Assembly: GCA_023078685.1 (NCBI GenBank)
Contig: JALGAS010000003.1
Span: 1,612,001 to 1,676,000, forward strand
Direction: 5' to 3'
From: Neopestalotiopsis rosae
Lineage: Eukaryota > Ascomycota > Sordariomycetes > Amphisphaeriales > Sporocadaceae
Length of the DNA stretch: 64,000 nucleotides
The notes under the pieces were generated by a model. It had not been told where the DNA came from and did not search any database. It worked only from the letters and a program-made list of their open reading frames with translations. Every line of letters starts with the position of its first letter. The stretch's first letter is position 1. The translations under genes and the position numbers were made by a program. This document shows, in pieces, positions 33,572 to 44,721 of the stretch.

Positions 33572-35332
33572 TTAAACAGCATCAGGCCCTCTGTGGTACG
33601 CGGAAGCCTTGGACGTTGCGCCCTGAGACTTCCAAGCGCCGCCGCCTTCAGTTGAAACCTCCTCGCTCCTGACGTGGTAGGTCGTTTGTACGACGACGTC
33701 GTTTGCCGTGTGCTTGAGGTTATTGGAGTCGCCCTTGTCGATGATGAACTCCTCACTGCCGCCAAAGCTGGCGCGGTCGCCCTTGCGGCCCATGCTGCCC
33801 TCGTTGACGCTGCTGGCCATCTCGTAGGGGCCCAGGCCGGTGGGGTAGGTCTGAGTGCGAGTGCGTCCGCCGGTCGTGGACTTGCCCTGGCCGGACGAGG
33901 CGATTTGTCCCGTGGACCAGAACGTCTTGCGGAAGAGCGGGCGGAGGATGGGGATGTTGACGGCAATGATACCGACAATGGTCTCACGCACACCCCAGCG
34001 GTTGATGTTGGTACCACTGGGATTGGCACCGAGGGTGAGTACGACTCGGATGATGGCTGCTGCAATGACGAAGAAACCGGAGCAGATCAAGAGACCAACA
34101 ACAATCTTCCTATAATTCACGAAGTGTATTAGCAACCCGTGACTCTCATGTACAAATTGATTCTGAGCCTAGTCGTGAAGGCACAGTTGAAGAGAATATT
34201 GTGCTTACTTCTTGAGAGGAACCTGGAGCTGCCACAGCAGGGGAAGTGGAATACAGAGAATGGCCGCGTCGGTACTTCAATAATCGTTAGTTCATGAATC
34301 GCACACATATTTTCCAAGCAGTGAAGAAGACTCACAGGACGTTGAGAACGACAGTGACAAGGAAGTTTTGCATCCTGAATGTGCATTTCACTAGAAGAAA
34401 TTCGGGTCAGTAATCGTTGGAGGGTTATTTCGAGGTTGGCTGAGTGCTTACGGCCCGGATCAGGTGTAACCCTTTTCAAATTGTTAGTTAAGCTGAGTAT
34501 TAGAAATGAGAATACTAGACTGTGTACTTACTGCCAATTCTTGTAGGTTGGGAAACATCCAAAAGTGAGCTAGGACTTGATGAGCGCCTGGATTCAAAGA
34601 TATTGATGTGATGAGTCGATTTGTCCTTACCGTAAAGAAAACTGCAAGATAAGTAACGATACAGGCATACATCAGGTACTTGACCAGGCGAGCCTGCCAA
34701 AGACCGATTGTCATGCGCTGGAAGAAACACAACATTGTGCCCTTCAAGCACCACAAGAGGGCAGTGTATGAGTACCAGGCAGTGAGTTGCAGCCTGGATC
34801 CGAGCTCGAATTGGGCGATTTCATCATCGGTCAAGGCTGTGACGGGTCAGTATGGGCATTCAAGTCTTGTATGACCCTTTGACATTATATAAATCGACGT
34901 ACTGTGAGTCAACTGATAAGTGGCCGCCTCGACGTTGGATCCTAGCATATCTTTTGTTACAATATTAGTCGTTGCTCTTGGAAAAATGTAGAGACATGTT
35001 GCGAGGTAGTATTTTCCTTCCACTTACAGACGAGATGCACAGTTGCTGCATCACAAGTGTACATGATCATGACAATGGCGGCAAAGACATCGTCACCTCG
35101 AAGGCCGCGCCAGCCAACCGAGACCAATCGTACTACCAGACGGAGGACGAGAATCGTCATTCCGATGGCGTAGAGCGTCCATACTTCTGTAAGGAACTGG
35201 AAACTTTGTTAGTTTTTACTTTGTCCTGTCTCTCTCCTTCCGAGACACACTCATCACAGCGTCCGGGGAACACGTGCAAGTAGGTGCATAACTTACCGAA
35301 GAGTTTCGTTCCAACCCTAGATCTGAACTCAT
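33572..35332 (-). CDS. PTH11-like / rhodopsin-domain integral membrane protein
   Basis: Nine exons in coding order: 35332-35297, 35196-35028, 34950-34903, 34836-34631, 34569-34532, 34471-34452, 34390-34336, 34274-34209 and 34109-33572. All junctions are GT-AG, and the 1176 nt join in frame to 391 aa. The product has about seven hydrophobic segments. Landmarks are SVGWRGLRGDDVFA after the second helix, CFPTYKNWQVTPDPG in the loop, TDAAILCIPLPLLW and RWGVRETIVGIIAVNIPILRP. This order fits the fungal rhodopsin-like domain of PTH11-type receptors. No CFEM domain precedes it. PTH11-like proteins act at the plasma membrane in surface or nutrient sensing; the ligand is unknown. The Ser/Gly-rich tail of about 100 residues is cytoplasmic by inference. 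The sixth exon is only 20 nt and the fifth 38 nt, so automatic gene callers are likely to mis-model this gene. Confidence 0.85.
34452..34471 (-). other. 20-nt microexon of the PTH11-like gene
   Basis: It lies between a GAAAAG acceptor and a GTAAGC donor and supplies the VTPDPG part of the conserved loop. With it the frame runs from CFPTYKNWQ to KCTFRMQNF. Without it the frame is lost, as phase 2 would meet phase 1. Confidence 0.7.
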
Positions 35333-37759
35333 GCTGTATACTAGTCACTTCTCCTTGGGAGAAAGTTTTAAGAAAAAAAAAAATGAGAGGACAGCCCGAA
35401 CCCTTGCATGGAACGTGGCACACGATGAACTCTAAGACATCTGGGGCAACAATATGGGTTCCTGCATGCTATATACCGAGACACCTAGCCTCGATCGAGA
35501 TTTTTTCTTCTTTCCCTCTTTCCCTCTGATACCGACCCTCCACCAATGGACGCTACTATGTCCAAAATCTAGGCCATGAAGAACGATGGAATGGAAAGGG
35601 CTAGTCGCTCGCTAGCTGGAACGGATTCGTGACAGTAGTCAAGAGAAAAATCGTAGTGAGGATACTAATCTTGGGAGAGGGGAGTGGGAAGCATGAGGTC
35701 CGAGGGCCGGATCGTCCAAGCGCAAACCTTCAGATCCCCCAATACGTGTCAAGCACTTCTGTGACTATGCCCACCGCAGAGTAGGCAAAGGCACCTCAAG
35801 TGCTATCGCTGCCGTGATCCGCTTTCCCTTCACCTCTGATTATTAATTTTTCTATAGGGGTTATATCACAGTAGGCGACTAGATAGGTCCGATCTCTATC
35901 GCCAAGCAGCGGTTTGGAGTGGTAGACACTGCTGTTCTTTTCCTTATCAGGATTTAGCGAGAGGCATCGTCGTCTCGAGCATCGCTGTCACTGCGATTTA
36001 ACTTTCGGGTATTGGCTTCCTAACTGCCTTACGAAGCCTTACAGACCTCGTGGTTTTTTCCCTGTAAGGCCAAACCACGAGGCAGAGAAGAAGCTTATTC
36101 CTCTGATGACTGTGCGCAAACTTCACCGAACTCACCGACATCACCACTACACTGGGAAAAACATGTGGTTGACTTGACCTCTAGCACACACGAGTAGTAG
36201 TGCTTGATGTCGTGTCGTGGGGGGAGGCTAACAACCGGGCGGCTTGCTGCCTGGTATAAAGTCAATCAGGAGTGAGAACGTCCTCGGCTCCCTAGTGTAG
36301 ATCGATCGTTGTAAAGGTTCCCTCTGCCAGCTGCCTGCAGCAAAGATCGAGACCCCCCTATGTTCTGTAGCACCGATTTTCCAGCAGTCAGCTGGACCGC
36401 AGGGACTGCGGCCGCACTGAAGCAAACCAAGTTGTCGGGTCTGGTTGTCCGGTTCCCAGGAATTTGGCTACCCAGCGCCAGCTACGTACTGCGTGCGATA
36501 GACGGGCTCCTCGGAGATCAGACTTTATGCGGTCCTCGTAGATCTTGGGCGGTGTCAGAAACGGATTCACTGGCTGCCGTTGGCTTTGCGGAGGTATGAC
36601 TCGAGCGTCGTCAAAGTGAGACGCCACGAACCGGTAGGTATTTTTGGTCTTCCATGGTTTTTTTTTCCTTCTTCGACCAAGAAGATCTACAAAAGACTTA
36701 TCATATTATCACATGGAAGAGACTGGCAGGACATTCTAGATTTTTCCAATGATCGTCAGTATCAAGATAACACTATACCAGGGTGAGAAAATACCATACC
36801 TGAGTTTTCCGATATTTGATCGATATCCCGTCCCTGAGAATGGGAAAGCGAGGGCTGAAGTGCGTAGGGCTTCGACGAGAGTGGGAAAGGCAGAGAGGTA
36901 CGTACGTCGTCGTTGTCTGGTCTCTGACCCTGACCCTGAGTGACAGGTTGTGGGGGCGAAAAAAAAAGGTCCAAGTCATGTACTTCATACTAGAAGACTG
37001 CCTAAGGGACAGCCACAGAAGTCTAGCGAGAGCCGAGCAGGCCGAACTTTTCATGAATGCTCCCAAGTTCAGGAAAGCTCCAGGAAAGCTCCCGTTTTAA
37101 TGTCCGTTAGTCATCATGACGGCGGATCAGCGGGCGCTTGGCAAATGGAAGAGCACACAGAGAATTCCAGGAACAAACTGGCCTTTGCGATCTAGTGTAG
37201 AATCTCAGATTTCAACTGTAGCAAGCGGCACTGCGGAAGCCACTCCGCTGAAAATAGCCCAGAGTAGGAACAAGCCGGACTATAAAGCATTATAAAGGTG
37301 CTGAAAGACTTTGCCACTGGTTCTTGCAAAGCTGGTTAATATCCAATTTGTCCTTGGTTTTCGCTCTTTTAGGACATCTGACTATCCACGCCAGCTACGT
37401 ACTCCCCATGTATGACCTCCAGCTCACGTCTTGACACCGGTCCTTGTCATCCCATTGGTCTGGAATATACTTCGTATAAGCTGAGTCAGGAATGTGGAGG
37501 TGATCTCCTGCATGGTCCACAGCCAATCGAGCACTAACGGCAACATCCATTACTAGCTCGCACCAGGTAACCCAAATGTCATGGTAAAGTTATAGAAACA
37601 GAGGATTTCAGCTGCTTGTAATCTTCCATCATGGTGATTGTGGTATCTGTAATTTTGTGTTTTGGGCAAGACGGCCGAGTTTCTCAGTCCCAGCTCCTTG
37701 TAGGACCAGGAAACCGTGCAGATCACCATCCGAAAAGATGAGTATGGAGGTAATTTCAC
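35333..37759. other. Gene-free region with an interleaved inverted repeat
   Basis: About 2.4 kb with no supported gene. It holds the receptor promoter next to 35333 and a complex inverted repeat at 36036-36082. Several short opposing open frames at 36228-37195 are not recognisable. Confidence 0.45.
36036..36082. repeat. Two interleaved inverted repeats (pseudoknot order)
   Basis: Arm A GCCTTACAG (36036-36044) pairs with CTGTAAGGC (36062-36070). Arm B CCTCGTGGTTT (36046-36056) pairs with AAACCACGAGG (36072-36082). The order is A-B-A'-B', so the two stems interleave. All 20 paired positions are perfect. Confidence 0.9.
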
Positions 37760-38794
37760 CTAAAACTGCTGCTCAAGCCAACGTGCAATCTCCAAGGTGA
37801 CTCTGGACGGTTGGTCTAGCATAACCAAGTGACCGGCGTCAGGGATAGTGACAAAAGCTTGGAGCCGGTTGCCCAGCATTCCGGCCAATCTTTCCATCTT
37901 CTCCAGGGGAATCCATTCGTCCTTTTCTCCCCAGATGATCTTGACGTCGCAACGGACCTGCGAGTACAGATTGCTGTCGAGCAGCTCCGCAGTGTGGCTG
38001 TCGTCGGCCTGCTGAATCTGCCGGACAAAGTTCCTTTGTGGGCTGTGACCCAGTAGATCCAGATCCAGATCCAGATCTTTATCCAGATCCGAGGCAGAGG
38101 CAGCGGAGGTGGAGGAGAAGGAGGAGTTCTCGGTGGTCTTGCTCATTAGCCACGGCTGAGCGAGAGCATCCACCCACTCGGCACCCAATCCTTGATCCTG
38201 GAAGCATCGTGCGCTCTTGATGATGGCGCGCAGACAGCCCTCAAACACTTCAGCTGGAAGCTCCTCAAATACGCGAGGGTTCGCTCGGACTAAGTTATAT
38301 AACTTGTCGCCCCACGGGAGTACACAGTTCGTGTCGAGCAGGCACAAGCTACGGTAGTCACACCCATGCAAGAGGTGAGCCCGCAGAGAAATCACGCCGG
38401 CAATGTCGTGGGCCACAACATGGGGTCTGTCGTGCCCATTTTTGCCGTCTAAACTCAAATGCTGGAGCAGAGCGGCGAGAGCACTGCCTTGGGCCTTGAC
38501 AGAAGTGTCGGGCGCGTGAGACTGTAGAGTGCTACTGCCGCCGCTGCTGCTGAAAGTCTGCGACTGTCCATATCCGGGCAGGTCGTATAGAACAATGTTG
38601 AAACGGCCAGTCGCATACAACGCGTCAGCAAGAGGCCGAAAGACAACCGAGTTCCACGGCGTGCCGTGTACAAAGACAACCCAAGCCTTTGATGATGTGG
38701 GTTGAGGATCCTTCTTAAGACGAGTATCGTATTTTATAGACCATCCATTGTATGCAAAGGAATTAGGCAGTTCATGGTGACTTGCGCCTGTCAT
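37760..38794 (-). CDS. Alpha/beta hydrolase with Asp nucleophile (epoxide hydrolase/dehalogenase-like)
   Basis: A single exon encodes 344 aa. The oxyanion-hole motif is FVHGTPWN (about 41-48), followed by YDLPGYGQS. The nucleophile elbow reads VVAHDIAG, with Asp130 where lipases and esterases have Ser. Asp at this position is characteristic of haloalkane dehalogenases, fluoroacetate dehalogenases and soluble epoxide hydrolases. A candidate charge-relay acid sits in GEKDEWIP and the catalytic His in DAGHLVML near the C-terminus. In the cap region a Leu/Asp repeat (DLDKDLDLDLDLL) is encoded by a GATCTG-type hexamer array. No signal peptide is seen, so it is probably cytosolic. The substrate is unknown. 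The ATG at 38794 is the first in frame. Confidence 0.85.
   Translation of the reverse strand: MTGASHHELPNSFAYNGWSIKYDTRLKKDPQPTSSKAWVVFVHGTPWNSVVFRPLADALYATGRFNIVLYDLPGYGQSQTFSSSGGSSTLQSHAPDTSVKAQGSALAALLQHLSLDGKNGHDRPHVVAHDIAGVISLRAHLLHGCDYRSLCLLDTNCVLPWGDKLYNLVRANPRVFEELPAEVFEGCLRAIIKSARCFQDQGLGAEWVDALAQPWLMSKTTENSSFSSTSAASASDLDKDLDLDLDLLGHSPQRNFVRQIQQADDSHTAELLDSNLYSQVRCDVKIIWGEKDEWIPLEKMERLAGMLGNRLQAFVTIPDAGHLVMLDQPSRVTLEIARWLEQQF
38055..38091. repeat. Coding hexanucleotide repeat (AGATCC type)
   Basis: Tandem AGATCC units with one diverged copy lie inside the hydrolase gene. They encode alternating Asp and Leu on the minus strand. Length variation here would add or remove Leu-Asp pairs without shifting the frame. 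Confidence 0.8.
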
Positions 38795-40350
38795 GTTGAA
38801 GCAATGGGAAGTGAATATCTCTGGACTTAACTTCTATATGCTCTCTGAAATGAAACAATGTGATTCCTGTTGATATCTGATCATTCTTTCTAATCAATAC
38901 AGACATGTTATAGTATCTGTGGCATTCATAAATACATAGTCAATGAAACGCGGGGCACCCAGTACAACAGCACAGCGCCCTTGACTTGACACATCGCTAC
39001 ATACACTGGCAGCTTACTGCACAAATCGTAAGTACTGGAATTATATCAACATTCCAGCGCCCTATGACATTTCCCAACGCCCTATTGTCATAAGGCCAAA
39101 GGCCAAGACCACCATTGCTGCAACATGTCGTCACAGGTATATTCCAACAACCACTACTCATTCGCAGGCTGACGACGGATACTAATCCGAACGGATTTGC
39201 GGATGATGTGCAGAGCGGTTGGTGATCAACCGCCCCTGATCTAAGATACCTAGGTCCCTATACCGTCTGGTCAAAGCTCGAATCGAGGGTCAGGCTTGCC
39301 AGAAACAGAAATATAAGCTTGATTGATGTTTAATACTGCGCCATAGTCAAGTGTTGACTGCCCTTCCGTCTGCAGGTGCCGGCTGCTGCCCTAAGGGGCG
39401 TATTTTTTGCGCATTGACAGGCGCCACATGGAAGGAACTGACCCTTAAGTTAGTCGGGTACTTTTCGACTCGGTAGTTGGCAGATATGAATTAAAAGAAT
39501 TAAATATTAGTGATCAGGGGTATTGAAAGCAAGAGGATCTTCTGTTGGGCTATTCTACCAGCCAAAGGGTTGAGTATAAAGACTCCCTGAATCTGCAGTC
39601 TGTTATAGTAGCCATCATCAACGATTATGGAAGTTTATATCTTACAGGGTACAGTACCGCACGGTTATAAATAGTCGTTGGAGTTGGGTGACATGGCCCC
39701 CATGCATGATGTAATATGGAGACAAGAGTTACAGGCAACAGCCAAAAAAGAGCTGCGACATTGGAATTGCCATTATGAAACTCCGGACAACCTCCTCAAG
39801 CTGGTTGGACATGTATCTTGTCAATTGACGCTGCTAATTGCACAAAATATCAAGCAAAAAGAAGAAGCATTATCAATTGTACAGCCAGCACTTAGAATTT
39901 TATATATATGTGAACCAAAAAAAAGACACCAATTTTATAACGGCCAGGAACCATCGTGGCTGTCGGGTGCCGCCATTCCCTTTCCCACTCTAAGCTAAGA
40001 GGCTGAGCCGCTAACAAGGTAAGCTGAACTTACTCTTTCGTGGAAGGATCCTTCTGCACTGGGGCCGACAACCTCTTGAACTCAACATTTCTCAACCAGG
40101 AATTTCTTCTGCTCTACAAATTGATCAATCAAGAATGGACATGCGATAAGAACTTGATTGACTTCTCCATCTGTTCCGCCGCATCCGATCACCAAGGTCC
40201 AGGAGCTTCTAGCGCAAAACCTCTCCCCATCTATAAACCTCGAACCTGTTTGAGCCATATCACGTTGGGCAAGCCAAGCTGAGAAAAGAAAGAGAAAGGG
40301 AAAGATAAAACAAGGGAACGCAAAGAAAGGCAAAGAAGTAGAAGGGAAAG
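38795..40350. other. Divergent intergenic region
   Basis: About 1.55 kb between the hydrolase (-) and the Tvp38-like gene (+). No supported gene is seen. A plus-strand frame at 39678-39998 (about 100 codons) is AT-rich and unrecognised. Confidence 0.45.
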
Positions 40351-41571
40351 ATGCCAGCAGACTACGAGTCCGCGGCGCGGACCTTGTCCATGCCGATATC
40401 TCCAGGCAGCGAGCGATCGCCATCGTCACCAGGCGCAACCTCGCCCAACTCGACACCTCCGTGGGTACGCCGCGAATCTCAACAGTCACAGTCACAACAG
40501 CCAGCAAGACAATCGCACGCCCGGCGCCTCTCGCGGCCGTACTCGCGCAGCTCTCAACAACAGAATGATGGCCAGCACCTCCCGCTGGGGGCGCGGCTCC
40601 TGCGCACCTCGACGACGCTCATGAACCGCGGCATCCGGCTGGCCGAGTCGCTCTCCCCGGTGCAGCGCGCCCTGGCCGCGGCCGCGGGCCTCGTCCTGCT
40701 CGTCATCACGGTGCTGCTGCTAGCCTACTCGCACCGCATCTTCGGGGCCCTCAAGCCCGTGGCCGAGGGGTGGCGCGACCTGCGCGGCGGCTGGGTCATC
40801 GTCTGGCTCATGACGTTCGCGACGGCCTTCCCGCCCGTCATTGGCTACAGCAGCACCATCACCGTGGCCGGCTTCGTCTTTGGGTTCCCGGGCGGCTGGC
40901 CCATCGTCGCCTCGGCCACGGTCGCCGGCTCCGCCGTGGCCTTTTTGACCAGCCGCACCATCTTCTCGGGCTACGTCGACCGCCTCGTCGGCGCCGACCG
41001 CCGCTTCGTCGCGCTCGGCCAGGTCCTGCGCCACGACGGCCTGCTCGTCCTCGCCGGCATCCGCTTCTGCCCCTTGCCCTACAGCCTGAGCAACGGCTTC
41101 CTGGCCACCATCCCCAATATCAACCCGCTCCGCTTCGCCGCCGCCACGGCCCTCGCGACCCCCAAGCTGCTCGTGCACGTCTTCATCGGCAGCCGCCTGG
41201 CCCAGCTCGCCGAGGACGACGACATGTCCACCGGCGACAAGGTCGTCAACTACCTCAGCATGCTCATCGGCGGCCTCTTGGGCATGGGCATAGGCCTCTT
41301 TGTCTACCGCCGGACCATGGCCCGCGCCGAGGAGCTCGCGCGCGAGGAGGGCGTCAACGGCGAGGACGGTCACTTGGCCGCAGATGTAGACTATGAGGAC
41401 TTGGAAGAGGGCGTCTTGCACAACAACCACGGCGGTTCGCCCTTGCGGGGAGAATCGGACGCGGCGGCGCTCATGGACGACGACGACATTTCCCTCTGGG
41501 AGACGGACGCAATGGATGAAGGATACAGAGATGACGAACAAGACGACACGAGCAATGGTATTCGAAAGTAA
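40351..41571 (+). CDS. tvp38: Tvp38-like Golgi membrane protein (SNARE-associated/VTT domain)
   Basis: An intronless frame of 406 aa. A Ser/Pro/Gln-rich cytoplasmic N-terminus (about 1-100) precedes a first membrane helix at about 108-130. The VTT/SNARE-associated domain follows, with TFATAFPPVIGYSSTITVAG, then GFVFGFPGGWPI and GIRFCPLPYSLSNGFLA, and a final helix near YLSMLIGGLLGMGIGLFVY. The tail is acidic. Yeast Tvp38 resides in Tvp23-containing late Golgi vesicles, and the wider VTT family (TMEM41/VMP1/DedA) includes lipid scramblases. Scrambling activity for this protein is an inference. The core is exceptionally GC-rich, which produces long antisense shadow frames. It is convergent with the next gene, leaving about 250 bp between stop codons. 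Confidence 0.92.
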   Translation: MPADYESAARTLSMPISPGSERSPSSPGATSPNSTPPWVRRESQQSQSQQPARQSHARRLSRPYSRSSQQQNDGQHLPLGARLLRTSTTLMNRGIRLAESLSPVQRALAAAAGLVLLVITVLLLAYSHRIFGALKPVAEGWRDLRGGWVIVWLMTFATAFPPVIGYSSTITVAGFVFGFPGGWPIVASATVAGSAVAFLTSRTIFSGYVDRLVGADRRFVALGQVLRHDGLLVLAGIRFCPLPYSLSNGFLATIPNINPLRFAAATALATPKLLVHVFIGSRLAQLAEDDDMSTGDKVVNYLSMLIGGLLGMGIGLFVYRRTMARAEELAREEGVNGEDGHLAADVDYEDLEEGVLHNNHGGSPLRGESDAAALMDDDDISLWETDAMDEGYRDDEQDDTSNGIRK

Positions 41572-41823
41572 TGTTTCAAAATCATACGGGTGTCTTTTTT
41601 ACACATGGGTAGACATATAACCTTAGGTGACTAGAGCTTACACCATGGCTTTTTAATGGCAAATGATACACGAGACGCGAGATTTTACGATGTTTGACCA
41701 CACTTTTAATACTCATATATCCCACGGGACAACATATCTTGGGAATTGGCGCTGAAATTCATGCTGGTATACCCCTAAAGTGTGGCCGTCCGTCTTTCAT
41801 CCGGGAGATGAAGAGGGATACAT

Positions 41824-43198
41824 TTATTTCTTGGTCTCGTCCTCTTCGCTAGATGACTCCACTGCAGCCTCTTGGATAGCCTCTGCCTTTTCAACGGCGG
41901 CTATCTCTTCTTTTGAGGCCTCGACAATGGACGATCCGCGGTGCTCGCGAACCGGGAGATCCACAATAGTGTCCCCTGCTTTCCAAGTTCCCGAGGTGGG
42001 CGACTGTAGCACATCACGCAGGCTGTCCTCTTGAGAAGCAGACGATTTCCAGGCCCCTGATGTCGGCGACTGCAGGGCTGCCGCGCCCGCTGGTGCTTCT
42101 GCGCTCGGTGATGCGGAAGATGCTGATGCATCTTCGCCCGATTTCTTTTCGTCGCTCGCGCCGTCCTTACCGGCGGCGGCAGCGGCCTCCTGCTTCTCTC
42201 TGGCCTCCTTTGCCCCGTGGACCTTCGCTCTAAGAGTTTCCAGACGGGCCTGCTTGGCCTTTTGCGCCTTTTGCTCGGCCTTTTCTGCCGCCTGTTCGGC
42301 AATACTCTTGGTGGGAGCGGTGGGAGTCGAGGCGGCACCGGCTGCCTTGTTGGCACCTCCGGCCGCGGTAGCTGCGGCGCCCGTCTTCATCTGTGGCAGG
42401 GGAGGCGCAGCAGGTATATTCTTGGGCGGACCTGATGAGGTTGCTGCTGTTGCTACGCCGCCGGCCGGTGGTCCTGCCGCCTTGCTGGGTGCTACGTGGT
42501 TTCCGTACACGGGCTTCTTCAGCTTATTGGGAATCTGCTTGGCGCCCTTTGCCGGTATTGTGAATTCATCGTAGTATATCTTGACGTGTTGCTTGAGCTC
42601 GCCGTATTCATTCCATTCCTCGATCTCGAAAAGGTCCTACAATATCGTCATATAATTAGCCGGGTTCTCTTCTTCTACTCCTCCTTCTACCTCCCCTCCT
42701 TGCAACAGGGGAGAGACTTCTCCTGTTCAGAAGGGCTACGAACACCAAGCCCGCATGAATAAAAAAGGCAAGACAGAGAAAAAAAAGCCCCAAACTTACG
42801 CCCAATACCATACCCATCTGCACCAGGCCGGGCAACTTTCTCACGCGACCGCTCTCGTCCTTGCCGGCGCGGCGGCCCCATAGCATACGAGCCTTTTCGT
42901 CCACGGCGATGTCGAGAGCCTTGAAGGGCACGCGGTTGGCCTTGAGAATGGTCTCGAGCCGCGACGTGGCCGTGACAATGTGCGAGGAGCCGGCCGTGAG
43001 CGACGTGTAAATGTACAGGGCCGGGTCGGTCGAGTACGACTTCTTGGCCGGGGCAGCGGCTTTTGCTGGTGCTGCTGCTGGTGTTGCTGCTGCTGCCGGT
43101 GTTGCTTCTGCAGCTGCTGGTGCTGGTGCTGGTGCTGGTGCTGGTGCTGCGGTCTCGGTCTGGGCTGGGACTTCCGTCTTGGCTGCTGGTTCCGCCAT
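41824..43198 (-). CDS. SH3BGR-like thioredoxin-fold protein
   Basis: Two exons, 43198-42800 and 42636-41824, encode 403 aa, with a phase-0 join across a 162-bp intron. The N-terminal 50 residues are an Ala/Pro repeat. A thioredoxin/glutaredoxin-like domain follows (about 54-160), with ALYIYTSLTAGSSHIVTAT, then LETILKANRVPFKALDIA, DEKARMLWGRRAG and, after the splice, LVQMGMVLGDLFEIEEWNE. This matches the SH3-binding glutamate-rich (SH3BGR) family, which lacks the CxxC active-site cysteines; none are visible at that position here. The C-terminal half is Ala/Pro/Lys/Glu-rich, predicted disordered with a coiled-coil stretch (AEQAAEKAEQKAQKAK). A 14-residue motif, SPTSGAWKSSASQE or SPTSGTWKAGDTIV, occurs twice. 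Function is unknown; a scaffold or adaptor role is likely by family. Confidence 0.82.
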
Positions 43199-44721
43199 GT
43201 TTGCTAGGTCGGTCGCTCGCTGTGATGTTTTGTTGTATGATGTATATATTGGATCGTTTCCTCGTTTCCAGGCTGGCTGGCTGGCTGGCTAGGGGGGGTG
43301 GACTGGCTGCTCGCTGGTAGAACGTTGCAGACTAGGCAAAACAAACCAAATATTAAAAAAAGTGGCGAGATTGATCTTAAAGGAGAGAAGAGGAATGAAG
43401 CGAGGTTGGAATAGTTCCGGTCTGTCTGATCGATCGACTGAGCCGAAAGTATCTCTTAGACAACCCAAGCTACAGTTTCATGTGTCAGGGGTGGAGTGGT
43501 GCTGGTGCTGAGTGCTGGGTGCTGAGTGGGATGGATTGATGCTGATGGGTGGATGGATGGGGACCCGACAGCTTGGTGGGCTGTAGCAGTAGCAGCACTT
43601 TTGGGGCAGTTTCCAGGGCGGGCAAGTCCAAAGTCCTGAGACTCGACGCTTCAACCCGAAGCTCGAGCTTCCACTTACCAGATCGATCCACCAACCAATT
43701 TAGGGAAGAAAGCTTGGACTTATGTAATTACAAGGCGTCTGCCAGTGCCCAGCTGGAAACGTTAGTATGATCAATAAAAATGCACAGATGGTGATCCTAA
43801 AGAGCGGTTTCGGAAAGCATGTGTAACTTACTTTATGTACAACGGTGAAGCCTGGGGTGTCTACAAAAAGCAAATAGGGGTCCATTGAGGGGTATTTGAT
43901 GATGGAGGGCCAAGCTGGCGTGCTGTGTATACTAACTACCCTGTCTAATACATACCCCGCTTCATGGACACCATGCAGCTACTGCTAGATTCCTGACCTG
44001 TAGACCACGAGACCACAAGACGTCAGTGAGGAGAATTCAGGCAGGGATCTCGAGTTGTGGCAACTGCCTTCATCAGCCAGCAGTATGGAACGATGTACAC
44101 CTAGAAACCTGCCATTGTCCATACTTCCTGTGACTGTGCGACTCGCGTATCAACAACGGTGATCGTCAAGTGTATCCTTGGGTGGGCATCGTGATATTTC
44201 TAGAATGAAAAGGTGGAACCTCTATATTTCCAGCCCATTAGAGTAATAAATACGAGACGATCACGCAAATCATATATAAATGCTCATCATCATGGGAAGT
44301 GTGCTCATATACACTCTCGGATGTGGTAGGTGGACTTTGATCATGTAAATTCATGTGGATATCTACCGTGTTGGATGGAGGACCACACAGGTGTTGAGAT
44401 TCCATTGTTTAAAAGCCACTGATGGCTTATAACTATAACTGCCATCTCTGCAATGGCTCTTTTGTTTTGTTCTTTCATATAATAACTCCGTCTTGATGCA
44501 CCGCTTTGCTGAGGTATCATTGTGCACCAGTTGATCTGGTGACTGACTACAGATAAAAACAAATAAAAGGATGCCCAACCCAAACGCCGCCCATGGTGCT
44601 AAGAAAATGCCGGTATGCAAAAGTGAAGGTGTTGTTTTGACCCCGCTCAGGTCTCGCTTGCTGTTCTTGTCTTGTATCTTTTTCCCGTTTCCCTTTCCAA
44701 CGAATGATTAGGTCTCGTCTA
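43199..44721. other. Intergenic region with G/T-rich short repeats
   Basis: About 1.5 kb. GGCT units repeat near 43270-43290 in the presumed leader of the SH3BGR-like gene. A GCTGGTGCTGAGTG/GGATGGAT-type repetitive stretch lies at 43490-43562. No gene is seen. Confidence 0.45.

Noticed and set aside
39678..39998. 106-codon plus-strand frame between the hydrolase and the Tvp38-like gene
   Set aside because: AT-rich, without motif, bias or intron signals. Not distinguishable from chance.
40720..41541. Long antisense ORF opposite the Tvp38-like gene
   Set aside because: It is a shadow of a very GC-rich coding strand. Composition is Asp/Glu/Gly/Val-rich with no motif. Similar shadows oppose eIF3d, the aminotransferase and the hydroxylase.
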